The notes beneath the pieces are model-generated. The model saw only the letters and a list, made by a program, of their open reading frames with translations, did no database searches and was not told the DNA's origin. Made by a program: the position numbers and the translations under genes. This document shows positions 36,594 through 41,543 of a stretch of 41,543 bases of DNA, piece by piece. Source of the DNA: a virus. Location: IMG/VR virus record IMGVR_UViG_3300001870_000003, positions 1 through 41,543 of that record; one strand, written 5' to 3'. How positions within the stretch are numbered: the first letter of the stretch is position 1; every line of letters begins with the position of its first letter.

Positions 36594-37542
36594 GGTATTT
36601 CTCCTTCATTGTTCTGACGAGGTATCGTACGCTGTGTGTCCTTCTGGCGTGACCGAGAATCGAGATGGCGCTTTGTATCCTTCCATCTCGCAGTGCCCGC
36701 GAGAAGACAAACAGGCTGCGTTTGCGGACGAAACGTTTGTCCGTCCAGGTACGGTAGCCGACAAAATTGACGCCTCGCTTAATGAGAGCAATGGTATAGC
36801 GTGACAGCTCGAGGCTGAGCGTCTTGATGAAGGCAATGATGCGAGCGAGATATTCATCTGCCTGCTTTCTGGTGATTCCGAAGAGAATAAAGTCATCAAC
36901 ATATCGGCAATAACGTTTCGCTTTTAACTCTCGTTTGATGAAGTGGTCAAGCGGATTCAGATAAATTAGGGCATAGACCTGAGAAAGTAGGTTTCCGATA
37001 GGAATCCCGATTGGTTGGCCATAATCAGCAAACAACATCATGACGTCGATAAAACGTCTATCCTTGATTTTGCGTTCAATGAGTTGTCGCAGCACATTCC
37101 TGTTAATCCGGTAGAAAAACTTGCGGATGTCCAACTTGAGGGTATAACTGTCGACTGGTGATGCTGTCAATGCTGTCTGTGCGTAGTTTGCACAGGCATG
37201 AGTTCCTTTTCCTTTTCGACAGGCATATGACTGGTCTATGAACGCCCGGTCAAAGATTAGACGGATAACCCGGTAGATGGCATGTTGCACAACCAAGTCG
37301 CGAAACGCCGGAGCGTAAATCTTGCGTTCCTTCGGTTCATAAACGGTAAACGTAAGGTACGGTCGTGGTTTATAGGTTCCGCTCTGCAGTTCATCATAGA
37401 GACTGTCCAGATTGTAACTCAACCGTCGCTCGAACTTGAAACAGGCTTGATTCCCGTGTTTGTGCTTGCTGGCATCGAGATATGCCTGATAGAGATTGTC
37501 CCTGGTAAACGCTTGTTCGAAGAGATAGCCAACACGCTTCAA
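36547..37542 (-). CDS. DGR reverse transcriptase
   Basis: 331 residues from TTG 37542, with AAGGAG 7 bases upstream. RT motifs in order: FTVYEPKERKIYAPAFRDLVV, TLKLDIRKFF (motif 3), GIPIGNLLSQVYALIYLNPL (about 180-198, the IGxxxSQ motif typical of DGR and related RTs) and YCRYVDDFILF (YVDD, Asp 216-217). It copies the template RNA into cDNA with adenine-specific errors. Gene order target-Avd-TR-RT on one strand is canonical. Length suits DGR RTs. Confidence 0.95.
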   Translation of the reverse strand: MKRVGYLFEQAFTRDNLYQAYLDASKHKHGNQACFKFERRLSYNLDSLYDELQSGTYKPRPYLTFTVYEPKERKIYAPAFRDLVVQHAIYRVIRLIFDRAFIDQSYACRKGKGTHACANYAQTALTASPVDSYTLKLDIRKFFYRINRNVLRQLIERKIKDRRFIDVMMLFADYGQPIGIPIGNLLSQVYALIYLNPLDHFIKRELKAKRYCRYVDDFILFGITRKQADEYLARIIAFIKTLSLELSRYTIALIKRGVNFVGYRTWTDKRFVRKRSLFVFSRALRDGRIQSAISILGHARRTHSVRYLVRTMKEKYHDLQLPKAYRQFANG

Positions 37543-37681
37543 AAGTTCACTCCTTGACGTTCGAGACTGTTGCCAGCCCTACCAGAAATGGAGTGATAAA
37601 CCGATTTCGCAGTCAACAGAACCTGCCGGAAAACGCCTCCCTTTGTTCCACCATTCGATTGTTCGATGCGAGGAGAAGCAG
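37543..37681 (-). other. TR-RT spacer (DGR RNA 3' part)
   Basis: 139 bases between the template repeat and the RT start. In known DGRs this spacer is part of the template RNA and is needed for cDNA priming. It has no gene of its own; a frame crossing TR and spacer (37539-37841) is a by-product. Confidence 0.7.
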
Positions 37682-37795
37682 AGTCGGAGCGAAACCCGAT
37701 GTTGTTGTTCGAGTTCGCTCGGTTGTTGTTCAAATTGAGTGTCCATATACCTGCGTTTGAAGCATTGTTCCAATTGCCACCTGAAATCGGACACA
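37682..37795 (-). repeat. DGR template repeat (TR)
   Basis: About 114 bases, ungapped match (offset 578) to the VR at 38260-38373. On the - strand it would read CPISGGNWNNASNAGIWTLN continuing LNNNRANSNNN, rich in AAC/AAT codons (12 Asn), the hallmark of a DGR template. It starts directly at the Avd stop codon. Similarity may extend weakly to 37800. Confidence 0.97.
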
Positions 37796-37797
37796 TT

Positions 37798-38193
37798 TTA
37801 AGACGTTTCCCGTTGATTCTCGTGTACAATCCATCCACCAATCATTCTGCCAAGTTCATCGATGAGTCGACTGATTGCCATAAATCTATGTTCAGCCAGT
37901 GGCTCACCACCTTCTTTCGTTCCATCCTTGAATTGAAAATAGTCCAGACTGTAGGCCAGATTCACAAACATGCGGAGTTGTTCATGCCGTATGTCCAGTG
38001 TAGTCAGTGTCGTCTTCTTATGATATCGTTTCTGCGTTTCGACAATCAGGGCATACACGTCATACATAGCAGAACGAATCGTCTGACAGAGAGCATATTT
38101 TTCATATTTTGGAAAATGGTTGAGATAGATGTTCATCAGTTTTGCCGTCTCGATAAACTTCCTGTTCAATTCCGCTTCTGAGTGCCGCCCCAT
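37798..38193 (-). CDS. avd: DGR accessory variability determinant (Avd)
   Basis: 131 residues, ATG after AAAGGAG. Helical, basic protein (FIETAKLMNIYLNHFPKYEK, ALCQTIRSAMYDVYALIVET, HEQLRMFVNLAYSLDYFQF, RFMAISRLIDELGRMIGGWI), four helices as in the Avd bundle that forms a pentamer, binds the RT and the template RNA and is needed for mutagenic cDNA synthesis. Its stop abuts the TR. Confidence 0.9.
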   Translation of the reverse strand: MGRHSEAELNRKFIETAKLMNIYLNHFPKYEKYALCQTIRSAMYDVYALIVETQKRYHKKTTLTTLDIRHEQLRMFVNLAYSLDYFQFKDGTKEGGEPLAEHRFMAISRLIDELGRMIGGWIVHENQRETS

Positions 38194-38214
38194 ATGGTCT
38201 CCTTTAGAACAAAT

Positions 38215-38237
38215 GGGTGGACGCTACCGCGTCACCC
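38215..38237 (-). promoter_or_regulatory. Hairpin downstream of VR (DGR homing element)
   Basis: GGGTG-G-ACGC-TACC-GCGT-CACCC on the + strand: 9 base pairs, one bulge, 4-base loop. It lies about 22 bases past the VR end, after the target stop. In phage BPP-1 an inverted repeat of 8 bp with 4-base loop just after the VR raises retargeting. Confidence 0.75.
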
Positions 38238-38245
38238 TGACATGA

Positions 38246-39721
38246 TTACAACAAATATAAGGCGGAGCGAAACCCGATGCCGCCGGTCGAGTGCGCCCGG
38301 TAGTTGCTCAAATCGAGCGACCATAAACCCGCGAGCGAAGCATTGTCCCAACTGCCACCCGAAATCGGACACAACTCATTAGGCCGATAATCAGTCAGAT
38401 AGTCATTGCCAAAGAGGTTTGACCCTCCAACACCACCGACCAATGGGATGCCTAAACCGGCCGCCGCCCAATCGTTGCCGCTTACTGCTGCAGAAAGGAC
38501 TTGCGTGGCACTACCATAGTTTTTTACTGTGGAGGACGCGAGCACTGCTCCATAGGTTGCCCCTATATTGTCGTAGTTGGCCGCGAGGCCAGTTGCTCCG
38601 AACAAGTCAGTAGCCAGAGTATTGCTGCCTGTCAGCTCCTTCATGGCCTTGATAGTCTTGAGGACGAACAAATTTGTCCCGTCCGATGATAAGCCATATC
38701 CGGTTTCCCAAATGAGTCCGTTCAGGTCGCATACCCCGCTATTCTGTCCATTGTGAGTTGTCTTGGCAAAGTAGTTGGCTGACCCAGTCTTACCGACGTT
38801 GTAGGTCCCGTTCGCGTCGCTGTCGTAGAGGATGGTTGCATCTTGCGAGTCGCCGAGGGCATTATTGTTGCAGCCCTTCGGGAACATGCTATTCGTCATG
38901 AACCATGCACAGTTGAACACTGATGTTGCGGCCTGACCATGCGCGAGGGCAAGCAATGCGAGTCCAGCCTGAATAAAGCGGCTGTTGGCGAAGAAACTGG
39001 CGCCTCTCGTCTTGGCTGCGGCTTGCGAACCTCCGAGGTTGTTGGCGGGGGCACCCGTCAGGGCAGAATACATGGCTGTCGACAGACTACCGCGTTGTGC
39101 GCTGGTCAGGACGATGCCGTTCTTGATGCTGGAGGCTATTCCTCCGTTGTTCGAGCAGATGTACTTGTCGACGAACACGCCCGGCTGAACAAACCCGCCA
39201 TCATAGAACATGCGGTGAAGGGCATAACCTGCGGCGTTGGCTGTGGCGACATCTGCGTAATAGGAAAATGCTTTGATGTCCACAACGTTGACCGCGAGTC
39301 CATTTGCTCCAGTCCCATATTTGTACCAGAACGCCGGAATCCAGACCATCGCAGAACCATCAGAAAACTGATAGTTGCCATAGTTGTCGGCGGTCGGGTC
39401 ACGAGTTCCATTGAGTTCCACCATGCCCGTTGGCAAGGCCCCCGGACAGATACCGACGCCAAATCCCATCTGGCCCGCAATACCGATATTGTTGGTCGGG
39501 GCTATCGCCATTCCGCTATCTTGAACCACCTGACCACTTGTGTCTGTAAACATGAGAAGGTGATTGGGCGTGGAAGTTGAGAGACTTGTGACGTTTGCGG
39601 TTGGGGTAATAACGGTTGTTCCGACAGTGATTTGATTAGCAATGACTTTTGCCCACTTCTTTGCAACAGTTCCTATTTGACCTTCTCCGTCTGTTCTTGG
39701 TACAAAATTTTTAGTAGCCAC
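38246..39721 (-). CDS. DGR target: probable tail fibre with variable C-terminus
   Basis: 491 residues, GTG start after GGAGATAT. The N-terminus is short-repeat fibre-like (FVPRTDGEGQIGTVAKKWAK). The middle contains MVWIPAFWYKYGTGANG and GVCDLNGLIWETGYGLS, features of the C-type-lectin-like/DUF1566-type fold used by DGR targets. The C-terminus PISGGSWDNASLAGLWSLDL, SNYRAHSTGGIGFRSA is the variable repeat, ending in the GFRS motif shared by many targets. It probably displays the receptor-binding tip of the virion. Confidence 0.88.
   Translation of the reverse strand: MATKNFVPRTDGEGQIGTVAKKWAKVIANQITVGTTVITPTANVTSLSTSTPNHLLMFTDTSGQVVQDSGMAIAPTNNIGIAGQMGFGVGICPGALPTGMVELNGTRDPTADNYGNYQFSDGSAMVWIPAFWYKYGTGANGLAVNVVDIKAFSYYADVATANAAGYALHRMFYDGGFVQPGVFVDKYICSNNGGIASSIKNGIVLTSAQRGSLSTAMYSALTGAPANNLGGSQAAAKTRGASFFANSRFIQAGLALLALAHGQAATSVFNCAWFMTNSMFPKGCNNNALGDSQDATILYDSDANGTYNVGKTGSANYFAKTTHNGQNSGVCDLNGLIWETGYGLSSDGTNLFVLKTIKAMKELTGSNTLATDLFGATGLAANYDNIGATYGAVLASSTVKNYGSATQVLSAAVSGNDWAAAGLGIPLVGGVGGSNLFGNDYLTDYRPNELCPISGGSWDNASLAGLWSLDLSNYRAHSTGGIGFRSALYLL
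38260..38373 (-). repeat. DGR variable repeat (VR)
   Basis: Aligned base by base with the TR, 21 differences, all at positions that are A in the template strand sense (T on the + strand at 37684, 37702-37703, 37705-37706, 37708, 37715, 37719, 37724, 37729, 37736, 37740, 37742, 37748, 37752, 37756-37758, 37769, 37774, 37782), and none at the other positions. At protein level 13 residues change, including 10 of the 12 Asn. Confidence 0.97.
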
Positions 39722-39729
39722 ATATCTCC

Positions 39730-40191
39730 TTATGCGACAGGTTGAAGGTCGCCATTTACATCTGCTTCAAGATACGTTCCCGTTTGGTACGCGGTTGCTG
39801 GCATCAAATCCCCGTTCACATCTAGTTCTAACCAAGTTTTCACCACATTCGCATCAATGGCACTCTGAATCCCATCCATGACTGATTTTGTCAGACCGTT
39901 CATCAACCAATACTCTTTGTCAGCCGTGTTGTGGTCGACAGCCGCTGTCCCCTCCTGCGCGCGCGCGATAGTCAATGTATAAGTTCCCGCGTTGAGGCCC
40001 GTGACACGAACTATTTCAACTGCCGAGTCATCTTCGGGAGATGGAAAATCCGTATGGTTCCACCAGACGAGGTTGTAGGGCGCTGTCTGCGGAAGTTTTG
40101 CAAAATCTGTAGGAGAAAGGACAATGCTCGTTGCCGAGGCATCGTAGCTAGTCGATAAAACTGCCTTGCCAAAATTTACAAGATTGTCCAC
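39730..40191 (-). CDS. Fibre-associated structural protein (153 aa)
   Basis: Starts NFGKAVLSTSYDASATSIVL and continues PYNLVWWNHTDFPSPEDDSA then IARAQEGTAAVDHN, a recurring pattern in phage tail/fibre-region proteins. Its end carries two nearly identical segments (ELDVNGDLMPATAYQTGTYL / EADVNGDLQPVA). It lies next to the DGR target. Confidence 0.75.
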   Translation of the reverse strand: MDNLVNFGKAVLSTSYDASATSIVLSPTDFAKLPQTAPYNLVWWNHTDFPSPEDDSAVEIVRVTGLNAGTYTLTIARAQEGTAAVDHNTADKEYWLMNGLTKSVMDGIQSAIDANVVKTWLELDVNGDLMPATAYQTGTYLEADVNGDLQPVA

Positions 40192-40194
40192 GAG

Positions 40195-40368
40195 TTACTC
40201 CTTATTCTCGGATGGCTCCTTTGGTGTCAAGAGCTCCGACAGCCGCTGATAGAGCGGCTGTTTTGCTTGTTCAAGCTGATTGTATCGGTTCTGAAGACCC
40301 TTCTGTTCGTTCTCGAGGTCGAAGATTTCCGATTTTGTTTTTAGAATGTCTATCTCGTTTTCGTTCAT
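40195..40368 (-). CDS. Short coiled-coil protein (57 aa)
   Basis: AAAAGGAG precedes ATG 40368. Product is a charged coiled coil (MNENEIDILKTKSEIFDLEN ... LEQAKQPLYQRLSELL). Ends just before the 39730 gene's start. Possible fibre chaperone or assembly factor. Confidence 0.65.
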   Translation of the reverse strand: MNENEIDILKTKSEIFDLENEQKGLQNRYNQLEQAKQPLYQRLSELLTPKEPSENKE

Positions 40369-40379
40369 AGGTTCTCCTT

Positions 40380-41543
40380 TTAGATAAGGTAACTTCCGTT
40401 TATGTAGATGTGACCATTACTTACCGTGAGAGTGTCATTCCCAAACGCTATTCCACGTCCATACGGCAACGATAGTCCACCGGAAAATAAGGCGAGACCA
40501 TTCGCCCAATTCTGAAATATGACGCCGACACCGTATGCGTTGGATATTGCCACCTGACCTGCGGCATAGATGTTCAAGGAAGAATCATTTGCGTAACCCT
40601 TTATGTAGGCATACTCGGAATAACCGCTGTTGAAGGACATGTATTCATAGTTCGTGTCATATAGGTGGAGGTAGTCGCTTTTGACGTCGCATCCGCTTGT
40701 AAGTTCTATTCTGTGCGTTCCGTAATAGTTAGTTCTAAACGCTCCGGAGTTGACATACCTAGCGTTTACCATCCCAGTTGTTATTTTTGCTCCATCGATG
40801 GTCGTAACATTGTATGTAATTGCATTTTGGACACCGTTAGCGTCGATTTTGCCAGCAGCAAGGCCGTACGCATTTCCTGCGTAGGTATAAGCGGCACTAG
40901 CGGCAGATTGCGCACTCACCGCCTTACCGTCGGCTACTGAGGCGGCACTCGCAGCGCCATCGGCTGTACCCTGCGCGACACTAGAGGCACTCGCAGCGCC
41001 GTTGGCCGTTCCCTGTGCGGTGCTGGCGGCAGAAGAAGCACCGTTGGCCGTCGCTTGCGCGGCATTTGCTGCCGCATCAGTTGTCCAGCCTGCGTTGTTA
41101 TTGAGTGCACTCGTACTGATACCAAAGAGTTGTATCTTTCCTGCAACAATTGACCCTGTTGTTATCTTTGCTCCATCGATGGTTGTAACGTTATTGTTGA
41201 TTGCATTGGCAACATCAGCAGCGGCGATTTTTAGGTTGGCGACAGCCAACGCATTAGCCGCTGCAATCTGTGCGGTACTGGCAGCAGAGGCGGCACCGTT
41301 GGCTGTGTCTTGAGCGGTCACTGCCTTACCGTCCGCTATTAATGCGGCACTCGCAGCGCCGTTGGCCGTTCCCTGTGCGGTGCTGGCGGCAGAAGAAGCA
41401 CCGTTGGCCGTCGCTTGCGCGGTACTGGCGGCACCCGCAGCACCATTGGCCGTACCTTGAGCGGCATTTGCCGCTGCATCAGTTGTCCAACCAGCGTTGT
41501 TGTTGAGCGCACTTGTGGTGATACCAAAGAGCTGTATCTTTCC
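40380..41543 (-). CDS. Large tail-fibre-like protein, 5' end outside window
   Basis: The frame is open to the right edge, so only the last 387 residues are visible. Low-complexity Ala/Gly/Asn/Ser/Thr repeats (AQGTANGAASAAS-type units), alternating with VTTIDGAKITTG and GKIQLFGISTSALNNNAGWT. The C-terminal 130 residues are a different domain (SGCDVKSDYLHLYDTNYEYM ... GLSLPYGRGIAFGNDTLTV), of the kind ending phage side fibres or tail-tip proteins. Probably a long trimeric fibre. Confidence 0.8.
   Translation of the reverse strand, partial: GKIQLFGITTSALNNNAGWTTDAAANAAQGTANGAAGAASTAQATANGASSAASTAQGTANGAASAALIADGKAVTAQDTANGAASAASTAQIAAANALAVANLKIAAADVANAINNNVTTIDGAKITTGSIVAGKIQLFGISTSALNNNAGWTTDAAANAAQATANGASSAASTAQGTANGAASASSVAQGTADGAASAASVADGKAVSAQSAASAAYTYAGNAYGLAAGKIDANGVQNAITYNVTTIDGAKITTGMVNARYVNSGAFRTNYYGTHRIELTSGCDVKSDYLHLYDTNYEYMSFNSGYSEYAYIKGYANDSSLNIYAAGQVAISNAYGVGVIFQNWANGLALFSGGLSLPYGRGIAFGNDTLTVSNGHIYINGSYLI
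41101..41543 (-). repeat. 402-bp direct repeat inside the fibre gene
   Basis: GGAAAGATACA(G/A)CTCTTTGGTATCA recurs at 41543 and 41141 on the - strand, 402 bases (134 codons) apart. Between them is a run of short 5-15 residue Ala/Asn-rich repeats that also recur with shifts. Confidence 0.85.

Noticed and set aside
37539-37841. 100-codon frame across TR and spacer
   Set aside because: It is the template repeat read as protein. It has no SD and overlaps the Avd end; its likeness to the target C-terminus is explained by the DGR.
40229-40254. Hairpin ACAGCCGCT-GATAG-AGCGGCTGT followed by TTTT as a terminator
   Set aside because: It lies within the 57-residue coding sequence on the opposite strand, and no plus-strand gene ends there.

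Overview
The window is a piece of a tailed-phage genome (or a phage-plasmid). It has short, tightly packed, mostly overlapping genes with strong Shine-Dalgarno (SD) sites, phage replication genes, a lysis pair and tail-fibre-like genes. It shows no rRNA, tRNA, capsid, terminase, integrase or CRISPR array. The class III (anaerobic) ribonucleotide reductase, its radical-SAM activase and a ferredoxin:thioredoxin-reductase-like protein point to an anaerobic host. An LLH-type holin and amidase lysin suggest, weakly, a Firmicutes-like host.

Bases 1-5360 (+ strand) hold about 21 small genes chained by 4-base ATGA/GTGA overlaps. Most are unknown; one is MazG-like and two carry zinc-finger-type cysteine motifs. 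Bases 5270-21693 (+) are the replication and nucleotide region: a 3D-domain protein, a DnaB-type helicase (apparently starting at ATC), a sigma-70-like factor, DnaG-type primase, calcineurin-like phosphoesterase, FTR-like protein, dUTPase, Cas4/RecB-like nuclease, a possible OB-fold protein, HNH protein, NrdD, VRR-NUC nuclease and NrdG. Three free-standing HNH-type genes with one shared C-terminal domain are scattered through it. Bases 21693-25115 (+) are more small genes, including two small membrane proteins, a lipoprotein, a nucleoside-deoxyribosyltransferase-like protein and a frameshifted gene.

Bases 25116-27451 are almost gene-free and rich in hairpins, palindromes, recurring motifs and a 10-bp tandem repeat. 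They look like a structured RNA and/or a replication/partition locus. After another small operon (27452-28535) and a terminator comes a DnaA-like AAA+ gene (28966-30201, +). It meets head-to-head a partition-type pair (- strand): ParA followed by a ribbon-helix-helix protein, with a clear promoter and likely operator. DnaA-like initiator, ParA and RHH protein together suggest an episomal (phage-plasmid) life style.

From 31290 to the right edge all genes are on the - strand: holin, amidase, a coiled-coil membrane protein, an 18-residue-repeat protein and tail/fibre-like proteins. Among them is a complete diversity-generating retroelement (DGR): a target fibre gene with a C-terminal variable repeat (VR), an Avd accessory gene, the template repeat (TR) and the reverse transcriptase. 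TR and VR align without gaps over about 114 bp; all 21 differences fall at template adenines. A hairpin follows the VR. This is the best-supported exciting system in the window. It would diversify the tip of a probable receptor-binding protein.
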